Below, one piece after another: positions 17,513 to 26,610 of a stretch of DNA of 64,000 bases. This stretch comes from Alkalispirochaeta americana (GTDB taxonomy: Bacteria; Spirochaetota; Spirochaetia; DSM-27196; Alkalispirochaetaceae). A program made the position numbers and the translations under genes. The stretch's first letter is position 1. Every line of letters starts with the position of its first letter. Location: the NCBI RefSeq assembly GCF_900156105.1, contig NZ_FTMS01000002.1, positions 1 through 64,000 of the forward strand, read 5' to 3'. A model generated the notes under the pieces. It did not search any database, was not told the DNA's origin, and saw nothing but the letters and a program-made list of their open reading frames with translations.

Positions 17513-18157
17513 TCAGTTAAAGAGATTTGTGAGATCCTCCGTGTCGGTTTTATTGAGGATCTTCCGTATACGGTGTTCCATAAGGCGACGCTGGCAGCTT
17601 GTCTGAAGGGCTCGGGAGGCCTCTTCCATGCGCTCCAGGGTAGACCGGCTCTCCAGGAGGCGCTGCTTTTCCTCGGTGCTGAAGATGTCGGTGGTGGCCA
17701 AAAGGAAGGAAAGTTCTTCGTGGTCCAGGTTGTTCAGAATCGTTCGGTCGATATCGTATCCCACCGCCCGGGCGAATTGCTCCAGATGGTGAATTGCCCT
17801 TTGGGCTGCCGAAATTTCTTCGGCTTCGTTCCGGGGCTCTGGTGGTTCATCGTGAAAGATGGCCACCTCCGCTTCCAGATACGGCTTGTCGTCGTGAAAT
17901 CGGGAGACGCTGAATCGCTCCGTTCCCGCTGCAAGAAGGTCCATGCCTCCGTCGTTGTAGCGGTTGATAACGGATTCGATTTGAGCGAGACAGCCGATTT
18001 TCAGAATTGACGAGCCTGTGTGAAAGAGCACCCCGAAGGGATGTGCTTCTTCCAGGCACCGGTTGATCATGAGCTGATAACGCTCCTCAAAGATGTGCAG
18101 GGGCAGAGGCATTCTCGGCAGGAGGACAACTCCCAGGGGAAAGACAGGTACGCGCAT
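17513..18157 (-). CDS. stand-alone Lon N-terminal (LON substrate-binding) domain protein
   Basis: 214 residues from ATG 18157 (MRVPVFPLGVVLLPRMPLPL), a classic LON-domain opening, followed by HIFEERYQLMINRCLEE and FGVLFHTG, and a helical C-terminus. There is no ATPase or protease domain, so it resembles the substrate-recognition half of Lon without the machine. In other bacteria such proteins are of unclear role. The full lon gene lies 8 kb away in this window. The frame is open upstream to 18589 but that part overlaps the ABC-F gene and has no coding character. Gap to the ABC-F stop is 34 bp. Confidence 0.85.
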   Translation of the reverse strand: MRVPVFPLGVVLLPRMPLPLHIFEERYQLMINRCLEEAHPFGVLFHTGSSILKIGCLAQIESVINRYNDGGMDLLAAGTERFSVSRFHDDKPYLEAEVAIFHDEPPEPRNEAEEISAAQRAIHHLEQFARAVGYDIDRTILNNLDHEELSFLLATTDIFSTEEKQRLLESRSTLERMEEASRALQTSCQRRLMEHRIRKILNKTDTEDLTNLFN

Positions 18158-18191
18158 CACGCCTGTAAAGTACTGCCCCTTGCGGAAGGAA

Positions 18192-20177
18192 TCAAATGGT
18201 AAGTTCTTCCAGAGCTTGGGTTGTCTTTTCCCAGGTTTCATGGGTCTCCTCCAGGGCTTGCTCCAGGAGAGGCAGGCGAGCCTGGCGCTGTTGGATCGCT
18301 TGGGGGTCCCGGTATACCTCAGGAAGGGCCATCTCCTGGTGGAGTGTGGCAAGTTCTTCCTCCAGGCGTTCAATTTCCGCCATCTGTTCGGCTTCGAGGC
18401 GTTCCAGGCGACGGATCTCTCCTTTTTGTGCTTTTTGCCGGGCGTATTGGACAGCGGCAGGCCCCGAACTCGTCGATTCATGAGTATCCCCGTGAAGGGC
18501 ATTCCCCTTGTTTCGTGAAGAATGAGATGGTGAGGCCTCCGTGACAGGGTTTGGATCATCGAAGATTCTCCCCAGGGAGCTTTCTTCAAACTCCTGGAAT
18601 GTTCCTGGATAGAACTGCCAGTTTTGCCCGGGGGAAGACCCTTCCGGCCAGAGAGCCAGTACGTCGGTTGTAACAGCCCGCAGGAAATGCCGGTCGTGGG
18701 AGACGATGACCACTGTTCCCTGGTAGGTCCTGAGTGCTCTGGCCAGGACTTCCTGGCTTGTGATATCCAGATGGTTCGTGGGCTCGTCCAGGATCAGGAG
18801 ATTGAGCGGCTGCAAGAGGAGGGCTGCCATGGCCAGGCGGGTTCGTTCGCCACCGCTGAGGACGCCCAGGCGCTTCTCCACCGCCTCGCCCCGAAAAAGG
18901 AAGGCCCCCAAAATGTCGCGAACGGACGAGATCGACCCAGGGGCTGCCTGTTCTTCCAGGTAGGTCAAGACGGTTTTCTCTCCGGGCAGCTTTTCCGGGG
19001 TATCCTGGGCAAAATATCCTCCCAGGACACCCGTTCCTGTTTTCAGCAGGCCGTGATAATCCTGGTCTTCCTGTGCAAGGATCCGCAGGAGTGTGGATTT
19101 TCCCGCTCCGTTTCGACCAACCACGGCCAGGCGCTGGCCTCGGGTCATGGTAAAAGAGACGCCCTTCAGCACGCACCGGGTTCCGTAACTGCGGGAAAGC
19201 TCCTGGGCCTCCAGCACGACTTTTCCCGAGGGAGCCGCCGGGGGAAGGGTAATGGTGATGGGGGCAAGGTGCTCGGGTATCTCGACGCGCTCGATTTTTT
19301 CAAGCATTTTGATTCTGCTTTGGACCTGCCGCGCCTTGTTGGCCTGTGCACGGAAGCGGCGAATAAAATCTTCCTGCCGGGCGATCTCGCGCTGTTGCTC
19401 CTCCCATCGTTTCACCAGGAGGGCCACTTCTTCTTCCCGCTGTTTTTGATAGGCGCTATAAGGACCCCGGTAGCGCTTTACGGTGCCCATAAAGAGTTCG
19501 AATATTTCCCTGGTTGTGTCGTCCAGGAAGGCTCTATCGTGTGAAACCAGAAGAAAGCCTCCCTCGAAGGAGGAGAGGAATCCCGAGAGCCAGAGCCGTG
19601 ATTCGCTATCCAGATAGTTGGTCGGTTCATCAAGAAGGAGAAAATCAGGACGGGTGAGAAGTGTCCTGGCGAGAGCCACTCTCATGGCCCACCCTCCGCT
19701 GAGTGTAGCGATTGGCCGATCAAGTTCTTCCCGGGCAAAGCCCAATCCTTTAAGAACCCGATGGAGCAGGACGTGTCGGGTGTGATAACTGGCTTCTTCC
19801 AGATGCTGATCCAGGGCCGCCACGTCCATGAGAAGGCTCTCGCTATGGGGGGATTTCTGCAAGGCCAGGGCTTTTTCCCGTCGTTGTTCGGCCAGGGCTT
19901 GTTCCCGCTGAAACCCCTCTTCGGCGACCTGGTAGATTGTTGCTCCCGGGGGAAACGTGCTTTGTTGGGGTAGATAGGCCACAGTCATTCCCCGGGCGAT
20001 GGTGACAGAGCCGCTGTCAGGGGCCGTCTTCCCTGCAAGTATTCGCAGCAGCGTGGTCTTCCCGCTCCCGTTGGCACCCACCAGAGCAGCGCGGGTTTCT
20101 TTATTCAGGGTGAGAGACACCCCTGAGAGAACGTGCTGGCCTCCAAAACCGAGGGAGGCCTGGGTAACAGAAATCAT
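18192..20177 (-). CDS. ABC-F family ATPase (Uup/YheS-like translation factor)
   Basis: 661 residues from ATG 20177 (MISVTQASLGFGGQHVLSGV). Two ABC cassettes without membrane domains: Walker A GANGSGKTTLL and GRNGAGKSTLL, signatures LSGGWAMRVALA and LSGGERTRLAMA, Walker B FLLLDEPTNYLD and LLILDEPTNHLD. Between them is the charged helical ABC-F linker (RRFRAQANKARQVQSRIK). The C-terminus has an extra coiled coil (GEIRRLERLEAEQMAEIERL) as in Uup-type members. ABC-F proteins bind the ribosomal E site; the exact paralogue cannot be fixed here. AGGAG lies within the stop of the upstream lipoprotein gene, 11 bp before the start. Confidence 0.93.
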   Translation of the reverse strand: MISVTQASLGFGGQHVLSGVSLTLNKETRAALVGANGSGKTTLLRILAGKTAPDSGSVTIARGMTVAYLPQQSTFPPGATIYQVAEEGFQREQALAEQRREKALALQKSPHSESLLMDVAALDQHLEEASYHTRHVLLHRVLKGLGFAREELDRPIATLSGGWAMRVALARTLLTRPDFLLLDEPTNYLDSESRLWLSGFLSSFEGGFLLVSHDRAFLDDTTREIFELFMGTVKRYRGPYSAYQKQREEEVALLVKRWEEQQREIARQEDFIRRFRAQANKARQVQSRIKMLEKIERVEIPEHLAPITITLPPAAPSGKVVLEAQELSRSYGTRCVLKGVSFTMTRGQRLAVVGRNGAGKSTLLRILAQEDQDYHGLLKTGTGVLGGYFAQDTPEKLPGEKTVLTYLEEQAAPGSISSVRDILGAFLFRGEAVEKRLGVLSGGERTRLAMAALLLQPLNLLILDEPTNHLDITSQEVLARALRTYQGTVVIVSHDRHFLRAVTTDVLALWPEGSSPGQNWQFYPGTFQEFEESSLGRIFDDPNPVTEASPSHSSRNKGNALHGDTHESTSSGPAAVQYARQKAQKGEIRRLERLEAEQMAEIERLEEELATLHQEMALPEVYRDPQAIQQRQARLPLLEQALEETHETWEKTTQALEELTI

Positions 20178-20188
20178 GGGCGGTCCTG

Positions 20189-21463
20189 TTACTCCTGATA
20201 GAACCTGAAGAAGAGCACGATTGGTGTCGCCGGTTCTGTCTGGATTACTCCGCGATCGTCGATGGAGCTTTCGGGGATGTAGACAAAACGGACCCCATCG
20301 TCGGTCAAGGTATAGAGGAAGGCCGAGGAGAGGCCGTTCTGCATGAGCAGGCGAAGGGCTCCATCGTAGCGACTGCGGAGATTTCCGGCAATGAAAAGGC
20401 TGAACTCCATTGTTGCCCTGCCGTCGAAGGAGGCCGGGAGAATATCCGGGACCAGCCGCTGGTAGCCTTCCCATCGGAGAGAGCCTCCTTCGTCCAGTTC
20501 CATGGAGCCGAAGGCGGTGCTGACAAGCCCGCTGCCACGGCTCAGGAACTCTTCCAGCAGTTCCCGTCGTCGGTCTCGCTCTTCCTGGATGATCTCCTGG
20601 AGATCGTCGTCAATGAGAAGGAAGGTCTCTCTTCGCTGGCGGTCGTTGAGCAGAAACGATACTTCCAGCCGTTCGTTGCCACGAAGAGCGAGGGTGAGGT
20701 CTTCCTCTTCGAAGCGGACCGCGTTTAATCCTGCGGCCTGGTATTCCTGATAGGAAAAATCTTTTTGGTAGGTGGGCAGGACGATGCGAAAAGAGGATTC
20801 GTCCAGATCTCCGAAGAATCCATAGCGTGGAGAAAACAGATCCAGGTTGATCTGTCCGGAACGCATCATGTCTTCAAAATAGACAGGTCGCCATACCGAG
20901 GAGCTGATGTCGCGAACCAGGCGATCCAGTTGGTCCTGATCATCCGATGCATCCAGGGGCCGCCCTCCGGCGCTGATAAGTTCAATGCTTCTGCCGAAGA
21001 CCCAGCCGGTGATGCCTGATTCCGTAAGCGCCTGGTACCAGTAGCCCAGGAGCCCCGCCTCGTTGGACATTTCCTCGGTGCGGGAGAGTATCTTTATCAC
21101 CTCGCCGTCGCGCAGACGGTACAGGCGCGTGGTCGTGCGGTCCGGCATGGCTCGTACCGGAAGAGCGGTGCGGAGACTTCGTGCATAGGTGTCCTTCCAG
21201 GGTTCGAAGTCTTCGGAAAAACTTTCTGCCGGCTCTTTTTCATCGAAAAAGGTGATCCGGTTCATATCAAGGGCATGGGCTTCGCCTGCGGCTTGAACGG
21301 TGACGGTGTTCTGGATGCGAGAGGTCTCGGTGACGGGCAGAATATCTCCCGCCGAAAAGGCTGAGCCCGGTTCAGGCCAGAGGACCACAGCATAGCCGAC
21401 AATGCGGGGAGAACAGGACGCAAGAACAAAAAGGGAACCCCATAACGCCAAGAGAGATTTCAT
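20189..21463 (-). CDS. outer-envelope lipoprotein with an SH3-like domain
   Basis: 424 residues. Signal peptide with lipobox LASC (Cys about 17), so it should be lipid-anchored. Residues about 100-165 look like a bacterial SH3 domain (LPVRAMPDRTTTRLYRLRDG ending in ITGWVFGRSIEL). The rest (about 170-424) is a long beta-rich domain (RPVYFEDMM, FRIVLPTYQKDF, LEVSFLLNDRQRRETFLLID) that was not recognised. It lies between an exported protein and the ABC-F gene, with 35 bp and 11 bp gaps. A periplasmic or envelope binding role is likely, but the ligand is unknown. Confidence 0.8.
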   Translation of the reverse strand: MKSLLALWGSLFVLASCSPRIVGYAVVLWPEPGSAFSAGDILPVTETSRIQNTVTVQAAGEAHALDMNRITFFDEKEPAESFSEDFEPWKDTYARSLRTALPVRAMPDRTTTRLYRLRDGEVIKILSRTEEMSNEAGLLGYWYQALTESGITGWVFGRSIELISAGGRPLDASDDQDQLDRLVRDISSSVWRPVYFEDMMRSGQINLDLFSPRYGFFGDLDESSFRIVLPTYQKDFSYQEYQAAGLNAVRFEEEDLTLALRGNERLEVSFLLNDRQRRETFLLIDDDLQEIIQEERDRRRELLEEFLSRGSGLVSTAFGSMELDEGGSLRWEGYQRLVPDILPASFDGRATMEFSLFIAGNLRSRYDGALRLLMQNGLSSAFLYTLTDDGVRFVYIPESSIDDRGVIQTEPATPIVLFFRFYQE

Positions 21464-21498
21464 AGCACCCCAATATGATCACAACCAATAGCGCCGGG

Positions 21499-22413
21499 TC
21501 AACGGCCTGTTGCCACACCGGGCGCAAGAATGATCAGAATCCTTCCTTCGCGAAGCAGCTGTCGGTTGTGGGGAGAGCTGAGAATCCTGTCGGCATCTTC
21601 CCGGCTGATGATAATATCCGTGGGATGCACGCCGAAGGCCTGGCGAGCCATGATTCGCAGTGGATCTGCTCCTATCCGGTCTCGCCATGGTTCTTCGTTG
21701 TAATGCTCGGTGTAGGCGGCCACGCCCCAGCGGTTAATTGCTTCAGGCAGGAGCATGTCCTGTTCCAGTACCGGCCTGAGGTCGGTGTCGAATATTTCCG
21801 GCAGCAGGGCAGGAATGATGCGGACAGTTTCCTCCGTTCCTCGCAGGGGAAGTTCATCAACTGCGTAGATGAGAAGCCCCGTGAAGTTTCGTGTTGGCAC
21901 CCAGGAGAGGACCCGCTCCATCCGGAACGGGTGCTGATGCTGGAGAAAAAGACTCGCGACATCGGGAAAAAGCGGAACGTCGTAACTTCGTGTGATGGAT
22001 GAAAAATCGAGGGATGGCCGGGGAAATCCCCGGTCTGCCCGAGTCGCAAGGCTCCTGATTTCTGTTGCCAGCTCGGGGCGGGCCAGGATCGCGTCTCTGA
22101 TAGTTCGGGTAGAATCAATCTGCAGTGAGAGAAGTTCAGAAAAGAGAAGCGATGGAAACTCTTCCTCCAGTTCCCGCTGGGCCCGATAGAGCTGGGCCGG
22201 GCTGTTGGTGTCTCTCTCCGGGGATCGTTGAGTGACGGTAATTTCCAGGGCGCTCTTTTCCCAGTTGATAGAGCTGGTTACGCGAGGGGTGTCCTGGCCC
22301 GAGGCGGGAAGTGTTCCTGTGACGAGGCCGGTCGAAATGAGGGCGATGGAAAAGAACACCCTCCGCAGGATGATCTTGCAGGGTGTCGCCGTGGATCGTT
22401 CCGGTCTTTCCAT
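21499..22413 (-). CDS. exported protein of unknown function
   Basis: 304 residues from ATG 22413 (MERPERST), with a basic stretch, a hydrophobic segment (FFSIALISTGLVTGTLP) and likely cleavage after ASG before QDTPR. The mature part has alternating helical and strand segments (SINWEKSALEITVTQRS, RNFTGLLIYAVDELPLRG, ILIILAPGVATGR), with no cysteines and no catalytic motif. A TTG six codons upstream is also possible. It is preceded by the TPR protein gene (66 bp) and followed by the SH3 lipoprotein (35 bp). Family not recognised. Confidence 0.7.
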   Translation of the reverse strand: MERPERSTATPCKIILRRVFFSIALISTGLVTGTLPASGQDTPRVTSSINWEKSALEITVTQRSPERDTNSPAQLYRAQRELEEEFPSLLFSELLSLQIDSTRTIRDAILARPELATEIRSLATRADRGFPRPSLDFSSITRSYDVPLFPDVASLFLQHQHPFRMERVLSWVPTRNFTGLLIYAVDELPLRGTEETVRIIPALLPEIFDTDLRPVLEQDMLLPEAINRWGVAAYTEHYNEEPWRDRIGADPLRIMARQAFGVHPTDIIISREDADRILSSPHNRQLLREGRILIILAPGVATGR

Positions 22414-22479
22414 TATTGCGATTGTCGGCAACTCCGGGAGGAGGCTGAAGAGGCGCTGTCTCGGCGTGCCGGGGGAGTG

Positions 22480-23499
22480 CTAGAACGCTTCGCCAAAGAG
22501 AATGCCTCCCCATTCCCAGTTTCCGTGCACTTCGGGATCAGCTGGAAAGTCGATGCGGCGGAAGTAGAGATACCACGTGGGGATTCGGTGCGACCATCCC
22601 CAGGTTCGCAGGTAAGCCTCGGTGGCGTTGGAATTTACTTCCAGGTCCCGGCTAAAGCGTACCCGGGATCGTCGGAGAAAGGCTCCGATGTCAAAGGTGG
22701 GGATATCGCTGTTGGCATCCATCTCGTCCTGTTGCCAGGACATGGTGAAGAAGTTTTCCCCTGCCCGGAGCCGAAGAAGCGCTGCGGGGTCCTGTCGCCA
22801 GAGAGCATTCTTGATGCGTGCCACCAGAGTATCCAGATCCTGGTATGTCCATCGACGGTTTGAATCGTAGAAGGCGACACGCCGTTGCGTCTCCTGGCGT
22901 GCATTTGGCTCTCCCGGAATTTTTGTGCCAGGGTGAGCCAGGAAGACCCGGTAACTCTCAAAGGCTTCAGCCCAGCGGCCTGCCTCCTCATACGATCTGG
23001 CCAGGTGATAGGCCACAAGCCCGCGGTCCAGGGATCCGGCGTACTGATCCTGCAGGTAGTGGAGATAGTCAACTCGTTGTCGGGGATCTTTCTCCAGGGT
23101 CAGGAGGCGGTTTATTGCAATCCTGTGGGAAGGGACGCCCCGAACGGTTACATCGGGATACCGGAAGAGCGTCCGGCGGTAGTACTGCCGGGCAAGTTCG
23201 CTTAAGCCCTTTTCCCGATAGAGATCAGCGGCAACGCTCAAGTAGTAGCCGTTGTTGGGGTCCTCCCGATGGCGGGCTACATGGGTGGTGAGGAAGGCAA
23301 TCATTTCCTCGTCTCCGTCGGTTTGACGTACGGCTCGGGCTGCCCGTTCAACCACCGGAAAAGGAGGTGATTGATCACCGAAGGCCTCGTAGTTCTGCAG
23401 GGGGAGAACCTGTGCATCGGAGGGGTCCTGAAAGGAGACGAAGAGGAAAGCTCCTGTTGTCAGTGCGAGCAAAAGTGCCGATGTTGTGATGCGTCCCAT
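22480..23499 (-). CDS. exported TPR-like repeat protein
   Basis: 339 residues. N-terminal signal peptide ([19 protein letters not shown], probable cleavage near SDAQ). Residues about 60-215 contain helical pairs of TPR type: [30 protein letters not shown] and [28 protein letters not shown]. The C-terminal 120 residues are a different domain with many Trp/Tyr/Phe ([18 protein letters not shown]). It is the first gene of the minus-strand run that reaches the RarA fusion, and faces icd across a compact divergent promoter region. Confidence 0.75.
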   Translation of the reverse strand: MGRITTSALLLALTTGAFLFVSFQDPSDAQVLPLQNYEAFGDQSPPFPVVERAARAVRQTDGDEEMIAFLTTHVARHREDPNNGYYLSVAADLYREKGLSELARQYYRRTLFRYPDVTVRGVPSHRIAINRLLTLEKDPRQRVDYLHYLQDQYAGSLDRGLVAYHLARSYEEAGRWAEAFESYRVFLAHPGTKIPGEPNARQETQRRVAFYDSNRRWTYQDLDTLVARIKNALWRQDPAALLRLRAGENFFTMSWQQDEMDANSDIPTFDIGAFLRRSRVRFSRDLEVNSNATEAYLRTWGWSHRIPTWYLYFRRIDFPADPEVHGNWEWGGILFGEAF

Positions 23500-23509
23500 T
23501 TCCTCTTAC

Positions 23510-23538
23510 ACAATATCTTGACTTCCCGTTATTGGCAA
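23510..23538 (-). promoter_or_regulatory. candidate promoter for the exported-protein run
   Basis: TTGCCA (23538-23533), 17-bp spacer, TATTGT (23515-23510). The predicted start near 23503 would leave only about four bases before ATG 23499, so the message would be almost leaderless. Its -35 box overlaps that of the divergent icd promoter. Confidence 0.4.
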
Positions 23539-23560
23539 CATGGGACTCTACAGGTACACT
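23532..23560 (+). promoter_or_regulatory. candidate promoter for icd
   Basis: TTGGCA (23532-23537), 17-bp spacer, TACACT (23555-23560). Predicted start near 23567 gives a leader of about 74 nt to the GTG start at 23641. Confidence 0.5.
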
Positions 23561-23640
23561 ACGGGCTCAAACGTTATTTTGGGTATTCTGAAAGCGTTAT
23601 GGTCGAAGGTAGAAATTCGAAGGCAGAAAGGAGTGTCCTG

Positions 23641-24867
23641 GTGGAAGAGGTTATACGAAAAGAGGGCGATGCGCTCATTGTACCGGATAACCCGGTAATT
23701 CCTTTTATCGAGGGTGATGGTACGGGGCCGGACATCTGGGCTGCGGCCGTTCGTGTTTTCGATGCCGCCGTAGAGAAGGCCTACGGGGGGCGTCGCAAGA
23801 TCCAGTGGAAAGAAGTCCTGGCGGGAGAGAAAAGCTTCAAGAAGACCGGAGAGTGGCTTCCCCTGGAAACAGAGGAGCAGTTCCGACACTACCTGGTGGG
23901 CATCAAGGGGCCTCTGACTACGCCCGTGGGTGGAGGATTTCGAAGTTTGAATGTTGCCCTCCGGCAACGGCTTGATTTGTATGTGTGTCTCCGTCCGGTG
24001 GCCTATGTGCCGGGAATTCCGTCGCCGGTAAAACGCCCCGAAGATGTGGACATGGTCGTCTTTCGGGAGAATACCGAGGATGTCTATGCTGGTCTGGAGC
24101 TGGAGTCCGGGACGGCTGATGCGGCAAAGCTCATAAATTTTTTGAAAGAAACCTACGGCTGGGAGATACGGCCCGATTCAGGAATGGGGATCAAGCCCAT
24201 TTCCGTCACCGGTACGGAGCGTCTGGTGCGGGCTGCGATCAACTATGCCATCAAGAATAACCGGAAAAGTGTTACTCTTGTGCATAAGGGTAACATCATG
24301 AAGTACACCGAAGGGGCTTTCCGTTCCTGGGGGTACGACTTGGCAAAACGGGAGTTTGGTGATCGAATCGTGACGTGGGATGACTGCGGTGGCGATGTTC
24401 CCGAGGGAAAAATTCTTGTCAAAGACGCCATCGCCGACGCCTTTCTGCAACAGATTCTGACCAGGGCAGCCGAGTTTGATGTGGTAGCCACCATGAATCT
24501 GAACGGTGATTATATGAGCGATGCTCTGGCTGCCCAGATAGGGGGGATAGGAATCGCCCCGGGAGCCAATATCAACTACGAGTCGGGTTATGCAATCTTT
24601 GAGGCAACCCACGGTACCGCACCGAAATACGCAGGTAAGGATATGGTTAATCCCAGCTCGGTTATCCTCTCGGGACGGATGATGTTCGAGTACATGGGGT
24701 GGCAGGAGGCGGCCGATATGGTTTTCAGGGGACTGAAGGGGGCGATCGCCGCCAAGACGGTTACCTACGATTTTGCTCGTCTCATGAACGACGCCAGGAA
24801 AGTTTCCACCAGCGGCTTTGGTGAGGCGATCATCAGTCATATGACTGACCAGCCGGCTGATGCGTGA
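23641..24867 (+). CDS. icd: NADP-dependent isocitrate dehydrogenase
   Basis: 408 residues. Oxidatively decarboxylates isocitrate to 2-oxoglutarate. Motifs: [37 protein letters not shown] (substrate loop with the regulatory-type Ser), [11 protein letters not shown], and [11 protein letters not shown], where Lys-Tyr marks NADP specificity. The start is taken as GTG 23641, because AAAGGAG lies 7 bp upstream and homologues begin close to this point; ATG 23599 and longer frames have no ribosome site. With aconitase in the same window it forms the citrate-to-2-oxoglutarate arm. It is followed after 6 bp by a membrane-protein gene. Confidence 0.96.
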   Translation: MEEVIRKEGDALIVPDNPVIPFIEGDGTGPDIWAAAVRVFDAAVEKAYGGRRKIQWKEVLAGEKSFKKTGEWLPLETEEQFRHYLVGIKGPLTTPVGGGFRSLNVALRQRLDLYVCLRPVAYVPGIPSPVKRPEDVDMVVFRENTEDVYAGLELESGTADAAKLINFLKETYGWEIRPDSGMGIKPISVTGTERLVRAAINYAIKNNRKSVTLVHKGNIMKYTEGAFRSWGYDLAKREFGDRIVTWDDCGGDVPEGKILVKDAIADAFLQQILTRAAEFDVVATMNLNGDYMSDALAAQIGGIGIAPGANINYESGYAIFEATHGTAPKYAGKDMVNPSSVILSGRMMFEYMGWQEAADMVFRGLKGAIAAKTVTYDFARLMNDARKVSTSGFGEAIISHMTDQPADA

Positions 24868-24873
24868 CGACCT

Positions 24874-25455
24874 ATGGCTATACAGCGGCGCGTTCTGATA
24901 GGCCTTGGTATGACGGCGGGGGGGGTATCCCTCCTGCCCTTTACCACGGGCTTCCTGTCTATGGGTGATACGGGGGGCGGCCTCCTCTTGATTTGTGCGG
25001 GGGTTTTCCTGCTTTATCGCGCCTTTATTCCCGAAGGAAGAGAGGTGAACGTCTTTTCCGGAACCTTATTGACGCTTCTGGGGATATTTTTTGTCCTGCA
25101 GCAGACAGTTCTGACCCAGACGGACCTCAAAACTCTCTGGCCTGTTTTTATTACCTCTGCAGGGCTGGCTTTGGTCGCCTATGGTCTCCGCCGGGGGGAG
25201 CGGCATCTCTATTCCCTGGTGATTCCGGGGGGAGCGATTGTTCTTCTCTCTCTCCTTTTCCTCCTCTTCAGCCTTGATCTTGTCCAGGGAAGTCTTGCTT
25301 CTGTGGCTATTCGCTGGTGGCCGATTTTGTTGATTCCTCTGGGAATCCTGATTCTTCTTCCCGGGCGCTCTGTTCCCGAGGGTGAGGAAGGCTTGCCAGA
25401 GGAGGAGCCTCTGGATCCGCTCGATTTACTTGAGGACGACGATCTGGGGGGGTGA
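24874..25455 (+). CDS. small multi-pass membrane protein, unknown function
   Basis: 193 residues, about six membrane helices (GGGLLLICAGVFLLYRAF, TLLTLLGIFFVLQQTVL, LWPVFITSAGLALVAYGL, IPGGAIVLLSLLFLLFSL, WWPILLIPLGILILLPG) and an acidic tail (LDLLEDDDLGG). The WP-plus-helix repeats resemble LiaF/LiaI-type membrane domains, but this is only a similarity of pattern. It starts 6 bp after icd, suggesting co-transcription. A run of eight G residues lies at about codon 15 and another of seven at the stop. Confidence 0.7.
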   Translation: MAIQRRVLIGLGMTAGGVSLLPFTTGFLSMGDTGGGLLLICAGVFLLYRAFIPEGREVNVFSGTLLTLLGIFFVLQQTVLTQTDLKTLWPVFITSAGLALVAYGLRRGERHLYSLVIPGGAIVLLSLLFLLFSLDLVQGSLASVAIRWWPILLIPLGILILLPGRSVPEGEEGLPEEEPLDPLDLLEDDDLGG

Positions 25456-25505
25456 AAAGCGCAAGCCCCCGCCACAGGAAGGGCAGGGGCAGGGGAAGGC
25501 GATTG

Positions 25506-26570
25506 TCAGGATTCTGGTGCGTGCAGGGCGATCTGTCGTTTCAGGTGGTCCAGGAGGACTATCGCCGCCATAGCCTCGATAACCGGGACGATACGGGGGC
25601 AGATGCAAGCGTCGTGCCTTCCCTCGGTCCTGATCGTCCGGGCTGCGCCCCCGGTGTCAACGGTCTGTTGCGGCCGGGCAATGGAGCTGGTGGGTTTTAC
25701 GGCAACCCGGAACAGTATCTCCTCGCCCGTGCTGATACCCCCGATAATTCCTCCTGCGTGGTTTGTGGAAAAACCTGAGGGGGTCATTTCGTCATTGTGT
25801 TCGCTCCCCGTCATGGCAGCTGCGGCAAATCCTGCGCCGAACTCGATTCCCTTCACAGAGCCGATGGAGAGCATCGCCCGAGCCAGTTCGGCGTCGAGTT
25901 TGTCAAACACAGGTTCTCCGAGGCCTGCAGGCACGCCCCGCAGGCGGCACTCGATAACTCCGCCAACGCTGTCCTGGGTCTCCTGGATAGCGGTGATCTT
26001 TTGAAGCATCTCCCGGGCTGCATCGGGATCGCAGGCACGAAGAGGGTTCTTCTCGATCTGGTCGGGCTGGTAGCTTTTGCAGGTTATGCCTGCGCTTGCT
26101 TTGGTGTAGGCTATTGCGGAGATTCCCCGTGCGGCGAGGATCTTCTTTGCAATTGCTCCTGCAGCAACCCGACCGGCTGTTTCGCGTCCCGAAGCCCGGC
26201 CGCTTCCCCGCCAGTCCCGAAGCCCGTACTTTTTCAGGTAGGTGTAATCGGCATGGCCAGGACGGAAGAGGTTCTTGATATCATCGTAGGCTGAGGGATC
26301 GGCGTCAGAATTGTAGAGAATCACCAGCAGGGGAGTTCCCGTGGTCTTGCCCTGAAAAATCCCCGAAAGGATGTGAGCGCGGTCAGGTTCTTTTCTGGGG
26401 GTCGTTACCGAGGATTGTCCCGGTTTGCGGCGGTCCAGTTCTTTCTGAACGTCTTCTTCCGAGATATCTACCCCGGGGGTCACTCCGTCTACGACAACGC
26501 CCACGGCGCCCCCGTGGGACTCCCCAAAGGTTGTGATCCGAAAAATCTCGCCAAAGTTATTTCCTGCCAT
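25506..26570 (-). CDS. aroC: chorismate synthase
   Basis: 354 residues. Converts EPSP to chorismate using reduced FMN, the last step of the shikimate pathway. Signatures: FGESHGGAVGVVVDGVTPG at the N-terminus, GSGRASGRETAGRVAAGAIA in the middle, and GGISTGEEILFRVAVKPTSS toward the C-terminus. GAGGTGC precedes ATG 26570. It lies 40 bp downstream of aroK. Confidence 0.97.
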   Translation of the reverse strand: MAGNNFGEIFRITTFGESHGGAVGVVVDGVTPGVDISEEDVQKELDRRKPGQSSVTTPRKEPDRAHILSGIFQGKTTGTPLLVILYNSDADPSAYDDIKNLFRPGHADYTYLKKYGLRDWRGSGRASGRETAGRVAAGAIAKKILAARGISAIAYTKASAGITCKSYQPDQIEKNPLRACDPDAAREMLQKITAIQETQDSVGGVIECRLRGVPAGLGEPVFDKLDAELARAMLSIGSVKGIEFGAGFAAAAMTGSEHNDEMTPSGFSTNHAGGIIGGISTGEEILFRVAVKPTSSIARPQQTVDTGGAARTIRTEGRHDACICPRIVPVIEAMAAIVLLDHLKRQIALHAPES

Positions 26571-26610
26571 GATGCACCTCGGTAGTTTTGATAATTGCCT
26601 TGTACGGATG

